Numbered from the stretch's first letter, positions 17,261-26,113 are shown. The stretch: 44,247 bases of DNA from Chloroflexota bacterium (GCA_026706395.1 JAPOYU010000098.1:3587-47833); one strand, 5' to 3'. The notes: a model not told the origin generated them from the letters alone. Numbers and translations are program-made.

Positions 17261-18184
17261 TCAATTCAGTTTTTCAATGTCCATTGCCCATTCTTCATCG
17301 ACCCATTCGATATCAAGGAATGCACTGCAATCAGATTCCACGACAACCAAGGCTTCAACACCGCGGGATGCTTCGCCCGGTCTCACCTTAATCAAGGGCC
17401 AGTCCAAATCACGTCCGCAGTCGTCCGAAAGCGGATAAGGTCTGACTATGAAGAAGTCTTCGGTTGTCACGCTCACCCGGTAGCTGCCCGCGGCAAAAGC
17501 GACAGGTCCTAATACCGGCTGATAACCTGCTTCGTCGCTGTCAAACGCAAGTGAGCCAGCTGAAAATGACAGCGTCGGTTCCGTCTCTGGCTCTACAGAT
17601 TCAATATCAAGTGTCCATGCTTCCCACATAACTTGGACTTTCAGCATGATCTCGCAATCCGATTCCACCTCTATCAACTCTTGCAGGCCGAAAGATGCCA
17701 AGCCAGGGGCCACGTCAATCAGGCTAAACAAGAAATCCCTGCCGCAATCGTCATTCTCAGCAGGGGTTCTCACGTTGATGCGATCGTCAGTGACCGCGGT
17801 AAACCTGTACAATCCCTTTGGCAATGTGATCGGCCCAAGCACCGGCCGCTGACCATCGTCAACGCTGTTGAAGTGATACAGGCTGTTCTCCACCACCGGT
17901 AAGGCGCGATCGCTCGCTTCTTCAACAGTTGCAATCTCATCAGATTCGTCAATCACATCAACAGCCTCGCCCGACAATGGGCAGAGCGGAAATATCAGCG
18001 TGAAAAACACTCGAACACTTGCCATCTGATTTCCGATTCGGGCAAAATCATGGTCGCCATATTCGTCAAGTATGGCATTCAAGGAATCGCAGTTATATTC
18101 AATACCTTCGTGTTCAATCCACTCCTGCGCGCTGCTAGTGATACTCACTAAAGTCAGCGCGAAAATCATGACTGCCTTACGCAT
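17261..18184 (-). CDS. secreted protein with two tandem ~95-residue domains, unknown function
   Basis: 307 residues with a clear signal peptide (MRKAVMIFALTLVSITSSAQ, predicted cleavage after SSA). Two homologous domains occupy about residues 105-200 and 213-307. Each reads F-(N/D)-S, then PVLGP, G-x-YR, a DDCGRD block, an AS-x-G block, VESDC, and ends with W-x-x-D-I-E. Each domain has two conserved Cys (in DDCGRD and ESDC) that could form a disulfide. I do not recognise the family. Base composition is lower in GC than araA and araD on either side, suggesting a different origin. It sits 38 bases upstream of araA in the same direction, so it may be co-transcribed with the ara genes. Confidence 0.7.
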   Translation of the reverse strand: MRKAVMIFALTLVSITSSAQEWIEHEGIEYNCDSLNAILDEYGDHDFARIGNQMASVRVFFTLIFPLCPLSGEAVDVIDESDEIATVEEASDRALPVVENSLYHFNSVDDGQRPVLGPITLPKGLYRFTAVTDDRINVRTPAENDDCGRDFLFSLIDVAPGLASFGLQELIEVESDCEIMLKVQVMWEAWTLDIESVEPETEPTLSFSAGSLAFDSDEAGYQPVLGPVAFAAGSYRVSVTTEDFFIVRPYPLSDDCGRDLDWPLIKVRPGEASRGVEALVVVESDCSAFLDIEWVDEEWAMDIEKLN

Positions 18185-18222
18185 TTTCCAGACCCCTCTG
18201 CCATACTAGGCAACAATCTCAA

Positions 18223-18240
18223 TGCCTCTGTGGTGAAGTA
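18223..18240 (+). repeat. dispersed CTCTGTGGTGAA repeat, short copy
   Basis: CCTCTGTGGTGAAGTA fills the space between the end of araD and the start of the secreted-protein gene. It matches the end of the copy at 2108-2139, including GTGGTGAA. Here it lies just past the araD stop. Confidence 0.5.
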
Positions 18241-18899
<659 letters not shown>

Positions 18900-18903
<4 letters not shown>

Positions 18904-19361
18904 GCGCTTTTCTTCGGCATGGCGTCAGCGCCGAAGACGCGGATAGCGACTCGGTTGCCCAGGGGGATCGTCCGCTCCTCGCCGCGCAGCGCGCGAAGGA
19001 AGCTGATTAGCCAATTGACGGCGAGGAACAAGGCCACCGCGATCACCAGCGCGAACAGCGCAATTGAGATGATCGGACCGATTCCGGGAATCAAGGCGAT
19101 GTCGTAGCCAAGCGCCGCCCAAAGGAAGAAGCTCAAGACAAGGGTGAGTACCGCTGCGATGCTCTGCTGCGCATGAACCCGCGTCAGTTGATTGCGCCCG
19201 TCGGCCAGCATCGCGATGATCCCGCCGACCATTGGCGCAATGTATGCCAAAGCCGCAAATTCCCATTTGTTTGAAGTCCCTCCCTCTTTATCGGATACAT
19301 CCCCCGTGAGGCGGGGGACCGAGGGGGAACTCGATTTAGGCTGGGGGTAGGTTTCTACCAT
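18900..19361 (-). CDS. small DUF4870/Tic20-like membrane protein
   Basis: 153 residues from ATG 19361. After a low-complexity N-terminus, three to four hydrophobic helices follow: FAALAYIAPMVGGIIAMLA, then SIAAVLTLVLSFFLWAAL, then the IPGIGPIISIALFALVIAVALF segment. The RVHAQQSI motif between helices one and two is typical of DUF4870. The first about 26 residues (YPQPKSSSPSVPRLTG and onward) are encoded by a G-rich dispersed repeat at 19277-19350, so the original start was probably lost or replaced. Function is unknown. Its stop overlaps the araD start. Confidence 0.65.
19277..19350 (+). repeat. G-rich dispersed repeat, variant core, in the 5' end of the DUF4870 gene
   Basis: It starts CCCTCCCTCTTTAT like the copies at 9923 and 27656, but the inner palindrome is CCCCCGTGAGGCGGGGG, and it ends in a GGCTGGGGGTAGG tail. 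It lies inside the open reading frame of the membrane-protein gene. Confidence 0.7.
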
Positions 19362-19377
19362 GCCGGGGTCGCTCCGA

Positions 19378-19614
19378 TTACAGATTCGAGTAGGGATCGG
19401 CCGCGTCGCGCAAGCCATCGCCCAGGAAGTTGAGCCCGAGCACCGCCACCACAATGAAAATCACCGGCGTCAGAATCCAGGTGTTCTGCCCCAGCGTCTC
19501 CAGGCTCTGCGCGCTCTTCATCAGGAAGCCCCAGCTCGTCAGCGGCTCCTGAATGCCGATGACGAACAGAGTCAGGATTGATGATAGCAGGCCCGGAATG
19601 GTGAATCGGAGCAT
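19378..19614 (-). pseudogene. C-terminal remnant of an OppC/DppC-type peptide ABC permease
   Basis: 78 residues ending in [20 protein letters not shown], the typical DppC/OppC C-terminus ([12 protein letters not shown]). Before it, [18 protein letters not shown] matches the GLGVQPPTPSWG loop of the family. The first about 220 residues of the permease are missing, and no in-frame match continues upstream of 19614. It is a truncated pseudogene, part of a group of transporter fragments between 19378 and 20900. Confidence 0.8.
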
Positions 19615-19789
19615 AAGTAGTTGAGCCTTTCGACAGACTCAAAATCGCCGGAGAACTAACTTAGTATATCTTAAGCTCTCATCATGACGCAAAAGAGCTG
19701 TGCCCGGCCACACCTCTTTGTTTGGATACCGATCTGCTGGCCAACCCAGTTGGGAATAGATCTGTTTTGGTAGGTTGCCGGTTTGTTGC

Positions 19790-19915
19790 TTACAGATTTG
19801 CCAAGTCAGCTAACCGCAGGCATTTTCGTCCAGACCGGTCCTGCGTCTGAACAAGGGCGAAGACGAAAATAAACGCTCCCAATACCAGCAGAAGTGATAG
19901 TAACTTTTGAGACAT
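19790..19915 (-). CDS. 41-residue peptide with signal-peptide-like N-terminus
   Basis: ATG 19915 to TAA 19790-19792 encodes MSQKLLSLLLVLGAFIFVFA followed by a short polar tail with one Cys. It looks like the severed N-terminus of a secreted binding protein, which would fit the surrounding peptide-transporter debris, or it may be a small membrane peptide. No convincing ribosome site is visible. The region around it (19616-20127) is AT-rich and holds no other gene I can support. Confidence 0.3.
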   Translation of the reverse strand: MSQKLLSLLLVLGAFIFVFALVQTQDRSGRKCLRLADLANL

Positions 19916-20127
19916 GTTGTTTCATTCTTGGGGGAGAATGAATAAAGTGAGAGCCGCCGAAAGATTAGTATTTTGCGGCAAGGCGGCGGATTCAGCGCAG
20001 TAAATTAGTGAAGATCAAGCGGCTTGCCAAATGGCAGTAACAATATTAGACATATTAAATAATATTATATGAAAATCGATTGCAAACGCGGGAAACACAA
20101 GCCGATCAAGGCTGCTGGAAGGGCATT

Positions 20128-20715
20128 TTATCCATTCCCCACATAATAGGGATTGCAGGACAGCGCCAAAGCGATCATCACGCGCTGCTGCATGCCGCCG
20201 CTGAGTTGATGCGGGTACTGCTTGACGCGCTCTTGCGGGTCAGCAATGCGAACGCGATCCAGCATGTCAATCGCCACTTTGAGCGACTCCTTGCGGCTCA
20301 GCCCCTGATGCAATTCCACCACTTCCGCGATCTGCCGCCCTACGGATGCAGCGGATTCAGCGATGTCATCGGCTCCTGGAAGATCATCGAGATCTCCCCG
20401 CCGCGGATGCTGCGCATCTCGACGCCCTTGGCGTCAAGCTTGACGATGTCTATCGTCTCCGCCCGGCGCTTCTGTCGCCGAAATATGATCTCGCCGCCGA
20501 CAATCTCCCCCGGCGGCGACTTGATCAATTGCATGATCGAACTCGCTGTCACGCTCTTGCCGCAGCCGCTCTCGCCGACAATGCCCAGCGTCTGTTCGTT
20601 CGCCAACGCAAAACCGACGCCCTTCACCGCCTGCACCACACCCTTGTCGGTGAAAAAAATGCGTCTTCAGGTTCTTGACTTCTAAAATCGGCTCCGCGCC
20701 GTTACCCGCTTGCAT
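20128..20715 (-). pseudogene. frameshifted, truncated OppD/DppD-type ABC ATPase
   Basis: The sequence begins at ATG 20715 ([16 protein letters not shown]). A run of seven A at 20653-20659 (T on the coding strand) shifts the frame. With one base fewer, [14 protein letters not shown] follows correctly. The Walker A motif [10 protein letters not shown] and [10 protein letters not shown] are intact in the next segment. A second shift lies near 20341, after which [14 protein letters not shown] and the signature [19 protein letters not shown] appear. The protein then ends at SCNP, before the Walker B motif. Two shifts plus truncation make it a clear pseudogene of a peptide importer ATPase. Confidence 0.85.
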
Positions 20716-20884
20716 CAACAACGTTCCGTGTATTTCTTAGCCATGCTCGAAGCAACTGCCGTGCGCCGAAAGAGGGTTCTTCTCTCGTGGAGCTCCCCTC
20801 TCCATTGCAATGGGGAGGGGCCGGGGGAGGGGTAGACCAAATGCGTCTTCAGGTTCTTGACTTCTAAAATCGGCTCCGCGCCGT
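20657..20884. repeat. 46-base direct repeat of an ABC ATPase 5' end
   Basis: Bases 20657-20702 and 20839-20884 are identical and 182 bases apart. Both encode, on the minus strand, [14 protein letters not shown]. Between them lies about 136 bases that include a G-rich dispersed repeat (20794-20835). Confidence 0.8.
20794..20835 (+). repeat. G-rich dispersed repeat (CCCCTCTCCATTGCAATGGGGAGGGG type)
   Basis: A perfect inverted repeat around ATTGCAAT with CCCC/GGGG arms, followed by GGGGGAGGGG. A near-copy of the core is at 30791. It adjoins the second copy of the 46-base direct repeat. Confidence 0.7.
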
Positions 20885-20897
20885 AACCAGTATTCAT
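20839..20897 (-). pseudogene. second, isolated ATPase gene start
   Basis: ATG 20897 begins [19 protein letters not shown] and then runs straight into the G-rich repeat at 20794-20835. It is either the 5' end of a second ATPase gene cut by the repeat or the older start of the neighbouring pseudogene duplicated by recombination. Only 17-19 native codons remain. Confidence 0.6.
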
Positions 20898-20910
20898 CAC
20901 ACCAAGCCTT

Positions 20911-20976
20911 GCCCCTTTCCCTCATTTTGGGGATGCTCGCTATAGCGATGGCGAGAGGGGCCGGGCGATGGGGGTA
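20911..20976 (+). repeat. G-rich dispersed repeat with CGCTATAGCG core
   Basis: CCCTTTCCCTCATTTTGGGG is followed by an inner palindrome GCTCGCTATAGCGATGGCGAG-like segment and a GGGCGATGGGGG tail. It lies 5 bases beyond the stop of the GH4 gene. Confidence 0.65.
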
Positions 20977-20980
20977 AGCC

Positions 20981-22516
20981 CTAGCCCTTGTCACTCGTCC
21001 GCGCCGTTTCCTGCGCCAGCTTGTCCGCCGCCAGTTCCGCCACGCTCCGCGTATTCAGGCGCGCCGCCCCGGCTGTCTCACTCAGTGTCACCCGCGTGCC
21101 CCGCCGCTCATGCTCCGCCAGGCGTTCCCGCGCCGCTTCAATCTCCGCTGAGGCATAATTCGGCAGCCATTCCGCCTGCGCCACCAGCAACTCATCCGTC
21201 ATCTGCCAGACTTCTTCCGGATTGCAGACGGCGCCGACCAGCGGGTCATGCAGCATCGCCTGCTTCAGCAGCGTCACATCGCCGTGAACCGCCGCCTCCA
21301 TCGCCATCTCCTGCACGCGCACGCTGGCCGAGCAAGTGGCCGCGCATGCCAATGGCAAATCGCCGACCACCGGCATATTGATGCCGTTCTTGTCGGCATA
21401 ACCTGGTATCTCCACCACGCAGCCATCCGGCAAGTTACTGATGTAGCCCCGGTTCGGCACATTGAAATGCCCGCGATAGACGCGCCCGGTCTCCAGACCC
21501 TCAATGATGTAGGAGCCATGTTCGTGGCTGCGTCCCTCGGCGCTGATCCGCGGCGGCTCTTCTTCCAGCCAGTTGGGGAAGTCCGTCTCGAACCAGTTCC
21601 GCCCCTCCGTGCAAACGCGCAAATAACCGCCGGTCTCGCCGTGGATCCAGCGATTCAAGCTGATCCAGTCCTTGATCTCTTCCGGCCGCTTGCGATACCA
21701 GGGCAAATACTCGCTGAGATGCCCGTTGGACTCGGTCGAGTAATAACCGAAGCGCCGCAGCACATCTATCCGCAGCTTCTCTTCTTCGCGGAACTCGGGA
21801 TGCGCCTCGAAGAGCTCCGGCAAGCGCGGCAGCATATCCAGCCCGCGCCATTGCACCTGCACATACCAGGTCTGATGATTGATGCCGGCGCAAATAATAT
21901 CCACATCTTCGCGAGTGACTTGCTCATCCGCTGCGATCAAGCCTTCGCCGCGCGCCCAAAGTTCAATGCACTCGGCGATCTGCCCGTGACCATGCTGAAT
22001 CCCGTGGCACAAGCCGACGGTCTGAACGCCGCCATATTTGTTGCAGGTCCAGGTGTTCATCGCCATCGGATTGGAGTAATTGAGGAAGAGCGCGCCCGGC
22101 TTCGCCACATCGCGGATATCGCGGCAAATGTCCAGCAGGGCCGGTATCGTCCGCTGCCCATACATGATGCCGCCGGCGCAAATCGTGTCCCCAACGCATT
22201 GATCAACGCCGTACTTCAGCGGGATATCAATATCGAGTTGAAAGGCATCAAGTCCACCTTGCCGGATCATAGAGATCACATAATCGGCATCAGCGATCGC
22301 TTCCCGCCGGTCCAGCGTCGAATGAATCGTCGCCGGCAAGCCGTTCGCCTTGATGTCCCGCTCGCAAAGCTGCGCCACCATGCCCAGGTTGCGCGCCGAA
22401 ATGTCCATCAGCGCAAACTGCGTATCGGCGAACTCAGGGACCGTCAACAGATCCGTCATCAAGCGCCGCGTGAAACCAACCGAACCCGCGCCGATCATGG
22501 CGATCTTCAATGCCAT
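20981..22516 (-). CDS. GH4 alpha-galactosidase/alpha-glucosidase (MelA-like, NAD-dependent)
   Basis: 511 residues from ATG 22516, with GAGGAGG 5-7 bases upstream. A longer frame to 22642 adds residues unlike the family. The NAD-binding GAGSVGFT is at 10-17. The metal-site Cys is C170 in VGLCHG and the His ligand is H213 in AGINHQTWY; NYSNPMAMNTW (146-156) is the conserved loop before them. GH4 enzymes cleave glycosides by an NAD- and Mn-dependent oxidation/elimination cycle. The MAMNTW and LCHG context is closest to MelA, favouring alpha-galactosides, but alpha-glucosides cannot be excluded. It is divergent from the DeoR-LacI regulator across a 270-base control region. Confidence 0.9.
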   Translation of the reverse strand: MALKIAMIGAGSVGFTRRLMTDLLTVPEFADTQFALMDISARNLGMVAQLCERDIKANGLPATIHSTLDRREAIADADYVISMIRQGGLDAFQLDIDIPLKYGVDQCVGDTICAGGIMYGQRTIPALLDICRDIRDVAKPGALFLNYSNPMAMNTWTCNKYGGVQTVGLCHGIQHGHGQIAECIELWARGEGLIAADEQVTREDVDIICAGINHQTWYVQVQWRGLDMLPRLPELFEAHPEFREEEKLRIDVLRRFGYYSTESNGHLSEYLPWYRKRPEEIKDWISLNRWIHGETGGYLRVCTEGRNWFETDFPNWLEEEPPRISAEGRSHEHGSYIIEGLETGRVYRGHFNVPNRGYISNLPDGCVVEIPGYADKNGINMPVVGDLPLACAATCSASVRVQEMAMEAAVHGDVTLLKQAMLHDPLVGAVCNPEEVWQMTDELLVAQAEWLPNYASAEIEAARERLAEHERRGTRVTLSETAGAARLNTRSVAELAADKLAQETARTSDKG

Positions 22517-22665
22517 CTTGCCCTCCTCAGTCCAGTTGCGGAAAAGGTGCAGTGATTGAGAATACGCCAATCGCCGAAACTTGCAAGGGCTGTGGAAATA
22601 ATAGCGATGAGAGTTGGCATAAGTACCTCGACGCCAAATCATAAAGTGAGTATTCGAGCACTAAT

Positions 22666-22728
22666 TTGTGCATATTTAAGCAAGTATCTTGCGCATTATC
22701 AAGAAAATCATCAATAATGTGCACAAAA
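22666..22728. promoter_or_regulatory. candidate operator cluster between GH4 gene and regulator
   Basis: Three related sites lie in the divergent intergenic region: TTTGTGCATATTT at 22666-22678 (plus), CTTGCGCATTATC at 22688-22700 (plus), and TTTTGTGCACATTATT on the minus strand at 22713-22728. The shared core is TTGTGCAnAtT. Their spacing of about 22-25 bases puts them two helical turns apart. They are good candidates for binding by the neighbouring DeoR-LacI-type regulator. Confidence 0.5.
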
Positions 22729-22785
22729 CACGCGAAGTCGTGTATTCTTGTTCAGGTGTCATTTTTGTAATAACGCGCTTTGCTT

Positions 22786-23820
22786 ATGAACAAGTCAAAA
22801 CGGCAAGATCTTATTTTGCAGCAGTTGCTCAATGCCGCTCCGCAGCAGCTGCACGCTACAAGCGAACTCGCCGAGCAGTTCGGCGTCTCCGAAAGCACCA
22901 TCCGGCGCGACCTTCAACACCTGGCTGACTCAGGCTTGCTGCAGCGTCAATACGGCGGCGCGCAGTTGCGCCAGCCCGCTGAGTCAACTGACATGGGTTC
23001 TGTCGGCATCCTGCTCGTCTCGCGTATCGATAAGTATCGCGACCCCTTCTACAACATGGTGCTCGAAGGCGTCGACCGCGGCCTTGAGCGCTTCGGCTAT
23101 CACATCGCTTTCGTCAAAACTCTCTACGAGATTGGCACGACCGCCCAAGCGGAGCGCCTGCTCGAGTCTTTTGACATCAAGGGATTGATCCTGCTGGGCA
23201 CTGATAATAGTGAAAGCATCACCTACCTGCGGCAACATGTCTCTCCCATCGTCAGCATGACCGACAAGCACGATATCGAAGATGATCTCGTTATATTTGA
23301 CGGCGAACACGGAATACGCATGATGGTGCGGCATCTGGCGAATCTGGAATATGGCCGCCTGGCGTTTATCACCGGCTATGCTGATATCCGCGACGACGGC
23401 TTCTGCAAAGGCTTGGTCGAGTATGGGCTCGTCCGCGACGCCTCGCTCCATCTAGTCCTCGAACCGGGCCCCTCCGGCTGGACCCCCGATCTTGGCGAGC
23501 GCGGCGCCGAACTCCTGATGTCGCGCTCGAAGAAGCCCGACGCTATCGTCTGCGCCTCCGATCGCCTCGCCATCGGCGCCATGGCCTGGCTGCAGCAAAA
23601 CGGATATCGCGTCCCTGAAGACATCGCCGTCACCGGTTTCGACAACATACCCGATTCCCAGTTTACCTTCCCGCCTGTGACCACCGTGCACGTACACAAG
23701 GTGCGTCTTGGCGAGCTCGCGGCCGAACGCCTGGTGACGCGAATCAATAACCCGGATGATGTGCGCCTGAAGATTATCACGCCGACGCACTTGGTCGTGC
23801 GTCATTCTTGCGGCGCCTAA
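22786..23820 (+). CDS. hybrid transcriptional regulator: DeoR-type HTH with LacI-type sensor domain
   Basis: 344 residues from ATG 22786. Residues about 5-60 are a DeoR helix-turn-helix: RQDLILQQLLN, then LAEQFGVSESTIRRDLQHL and LLQRQYGGAQL. From about residue 72 the protein changes to a LacI/GalR periplasmic-binding-like core: VGILLVSRIDKYRDPFYNMV, IKGLILLGTD, AIVCASDRLAIGAMAWL, and VPEDIAVTGFDNIPDSQ near 280. DeoR proteins normally carry a sugar-phosphate isomerase-like sensor, so this domain pairing is unusual. It probably binds a free sugar and controls the divergent GH4 gene. Its stop overlaps that of the convergent sulfatase by 4 bases. Confidence 0.9.
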   Translation: MNKSKRQDLILQQLLNAAPQQLHATSELAEQFGVSESTIRRDLQHLADSGLLQRQYGGAQLRQPAESTDMGSVGILLVSRIDKYRDPFYNMVLEGVDRGLERFGYHIAFVKTLYEIGTTAQAERLLESFDIKGLILLGTDNSESITYLRQHVSPIVSMTDKHDIEDDLVIFDGEHGIRMMVRHLANLEYGRLAFITGYADIRDDGFCKGLVEYGLVRDASLHLVLEPGPSGWTPDLGERGAELLMSRSKKPDAIVCASDRLAIGAMAWLQQNGYRVPEDIAVTGFDNIPDSQFTFPPVTTVHVHKVRLGELAAERLVTRINNPDDVRLKIITPTHLVVRHSCGA

Positions 23821-25271
23821 TCTCGAAATGCTTCCGCGGGACCATACGGCGCCAGAGCGACCGTGATATAAGAGTTGAGAAGGTATTCGTCAGCCTGCTC
23901 ATAGGCGAAGCGCCACATCCGCCGGCACATGTCGCGTATCACCGAGTTGTAACGCGGATCGCGCGCCAAATTGCGAATCTCGTGCGGGTCGTTTCGCAGG
24001 TCATATAATTCGTCGTCGTCAAAGCCATTGAAGACGTACTTGTAATCTTTCGTCTTGACCGAACGCTGCGAGTAATACAATTCCACGCCGTTGCACTGGG
24101 TAAACACGGCATCGCGCCAGTTTTCGGGTACTCGCCCCTGCATAAGCGGCAGCAAGCTCGCCCCGGCAAAGGGACGCTCAGTTTCCACACCGGCCACATC
24201 AAGCAGCGTCGGCGCGATATCCGCCAGCGACACAAACGCGTCCACGCAAGCGCCGGGCTTCGGCGTCAGCTTCGGATGGCGCATCACCAGCGGCACGTGA
24301 TATGCGCCGTTGAAACAAGGAATGCCCTTGGCGAACAGGCCATGCTCGCCGCAATAATCGCCGTGATCAGAGCAAAATATCACCAGCGTATCGTCCAGCT
24401 GGCCGAGCTCGGTGATCCGATCCAGCAGCTGGCCAAACAAATCGTCGATATATGAGCAAAAGGCCCAAAAGTGCCGAATCGCATCGCGCGTGTCGTCCGG
24501 GCTTAACTGCCCGAAGCGAGCCTCGCGAAGACGCTTGTAAATCCGCGGCTTGTCAACCATGCTGTCGGCGTAGTTGACCGGCAGCGGCACATCATCAAGG
24601 TCAAGCATATCGAGGTAGCGCTGCGGCACCGCATAGGGATCATGTGGCGCAAGCAACCCGACATAAAGACACCAGGGCGCCTCATTGCCTTCTACTTCAT
24701 CCAAAGCGGCCAGCGCGCCTTCAATCGTCTTTTCATCGCGCGCGAAGCCCTCCTCGCCCGTTGAGCCGTACAGACGGAAAGGACCATAACCGGTCCGAGC
24801 GATCTCGCCCTGGCGGCGCTCACTCGGCTCATCGTCCAGCGCCGCCGCTTGGCGATACTGTTCCCAGGTGGGACCGTGGCGTGTGCCGACGACCGCGCTG
24901 ACGCCATGTTCTTTCCAGCCGCGGTCCGCCGGCCGTTCGTGCATACTGACATGCCACTTGCCAGCATAATGCAAATCGTAGCCGGCTTCAGCCAGGTCTT
25001 CGCTGAATAAGCGGACGCCATCATTCAAGCCCCGGCTAAGCGCCTGCTGATTGGTGATATTGTTCCAGACGCCATGCCCGGAGGGATACAAGCCGCTGAA
25101 GAATGTCGCCCGCGATGGACAGCAGTGCGGCGAGGGGCAGTATGCCTGCGTGAAGCTGACGCCTTCTGCCGCCAGCTGGGTCAGGCGCGGTGTAATGGCC
25201 GGATGATCGGGCAGGGCGGTATCCGCCCGTTGGTGATCCGTCATGAAGATGAGGATGTTTGGCTGATTCAT
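23817..25271 (-). CDS. type I (formylglycine-dependent) sulfatase
   Basis: 484 residues from ATG 25271. The Cys-type activation motif CCPSR is at C50-R54; C50 would become formylglycine. Metal ligands are in FMTDHQRAD near residue 12 and FCSDHGDYCGEHG near 310. KWHVSMH supplies further active-site residues. The C-terminus has KYVFNGFDDDELYDLRNDP, typical of the arylsulfatase A/choline-sulfatase group. No signal peptide is seen, so it probably acts in the cytosol on an imported sulfated sugar or small ester. Its ATG overlaps the TGA of the upstream isomerase gene (ATGA), so the two are translated together. Confidence 0.92.
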   Translation of the reverse strand: MNQPNILIFMTDHQRADTALPDHPAITPRLTQLAAEGVSFTQAYCPSPHCCPSRATFFSGLYPSGHGVWNNITNQQALSRGLNDGVRLFSEDLAEAGYDLHYAGKWHVSMHERPADRGWKEHGVSAVVGTRHGPTWEQYRQAAALDDEPSERRQGEIARTGYGPFRLYGSTGEEGFARDEKTIEGALAALDEVEGNEAPWCLYVGLLAPHDPYAVPQRYLDMLDLDDVPLPVNYADSMVDKPRIYKRLREARFGQLSPDDTRDAIRHFWAFCSYIDDLFGQLLDRITELGQLDDTLVIFCSDHGDYCGEHGLFAKGIPCFNGAYHVPLVMRHPKLTPKPGACVDAFVSLADIAPTLLDVAGVETERPFAGASLLPLMQGRVPENWRDAVFTQCNGVELYYSQRSVKTKDYKYVFNGFDDDELYDLRNDPHEIRNLARDPRYNSVIRDMCRRMWRFAYEQADEYLLNSYITVALAPYGPAEAFRD

Positions 25272-26113
25272 GCCAAGCCCGCTACCCGCCACAGCTGATC
25301 CATACTTTCCGCCGTCACCGTCGCCGCCTCCAGCGGATCCTCGATCGCATTCACCCGCGCGCTGAATGGCTCCGGCGTCACCGGCCCGTCATAACCCAGC
25401 TCCGCCAGCTTGCCCATGAAACCCGCCAGGTCGATCACGCCCGTCTCGCAAGGCAGCCGCCGATCATGATCGTTGTACTCCGCCATCGTCAATCCCACAG
25501 GCGCGTCATTCACATGCACATTGACGATGTCCCCATTGCTGATCTTGTCCAGATCATCCAGCGAGCCGCCCGATGTATACAGATGCCAGGCATCCAGCAG
25601 CAAGCCCACATTTCCCGTGCCGATCGCCGCTGCCAGCTCCAGCATGCCTTCCATCGTGTAGATGAAGCTGTGCTTGTCAGGCGGACGCAGGCTCTGCGGC
25701 CCGATGAACTCGATGCCGAAGCGCATGTCATGCGCCGCCAATACCTCGGCGATCGCCTTGAAGCGCTCCAAATGCCAGGCGAAGTTCTCATCGAACTCCC
25801 GCTCGGTCGATGACGGCGGGCACCAGGTCGATACCCGATTCGCCCCCATCTCGGCGGCGACCGCGGCATAACGCGGCAGCTCCGCCAGATCATCGCGCCA
25901 ATCATCAACCTGCCAGCGCACCGGCAAGCCCCAGGCGCCATACGTGACGCCCGCCTCGTCAAACAAGGCCTGCGACGCCCCCGCGCCCAACTCCGCCGCA
26001 GCCTGGATGCTGAAATCCAAACCGGTGAAACCGGTCGCCTTCGCCAGGTCTATGCTCTCGCTCAAACCAAGCCCGCGTATCCCAATCGCGCCGGGACTCA
26101 ATGTCTTGTACAT
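25268..26113 (-). CDS. sugar phosphate isomerase/epimerase (xylose-isomerase-like TIM barrel)
   Basis: 281 residues from ATG 26113, with TTAGGAG 6-7 bases upstream. The AP_endonuc_2/xylose-isomerase-like fold is shown by GFTGLDFSI near the N-terminus, FGIEFIGPQSLR (metal Glu), LLLDAWHLYTSGG (metal Asp and His), VNVHVNDAP and the final PVTPEPFSAR with the last Glu. Such proteins interconvert keto and aldo sugars or inososes. Coupling to the sulfatase suggests it processes the desulfated product. An IolE or IolI-like role is possible given the iol genes 4 kb away, but the motifs do not single that out. Confidence 0.85.
   Translation of the reverse strand: MYKTLSPGAIGIRGLGLSESIDLAKATGFTGLDFSIQAAAELGAGASQALFDEAGVTYGAWGLPVRWQVDDWRDDLAELPRYAAVAAEMGANRVSTWCPPSSTEREFDENFAWHLERFKAIAEVLAAHDMRFGIEFIGPQSLRPPDKHSFIYTMEGMLELAAAIGTGNVGLLLDAWHLYTSGGSLDDLDKISNGDIVNVHVNDAPVGLTMAEYNDHDRRLPCETGVIDLAGFMGKLAELGYDGPVTPEPFSARVNAIEDPLEAATVTAESMDQLWRVAGLA

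Noticed and set aside
21248..22555. 435-codon plus-strand open frame
   Set aside because: Antisense of the GH4 gene, which has clear catalytic motifs on the other strand.
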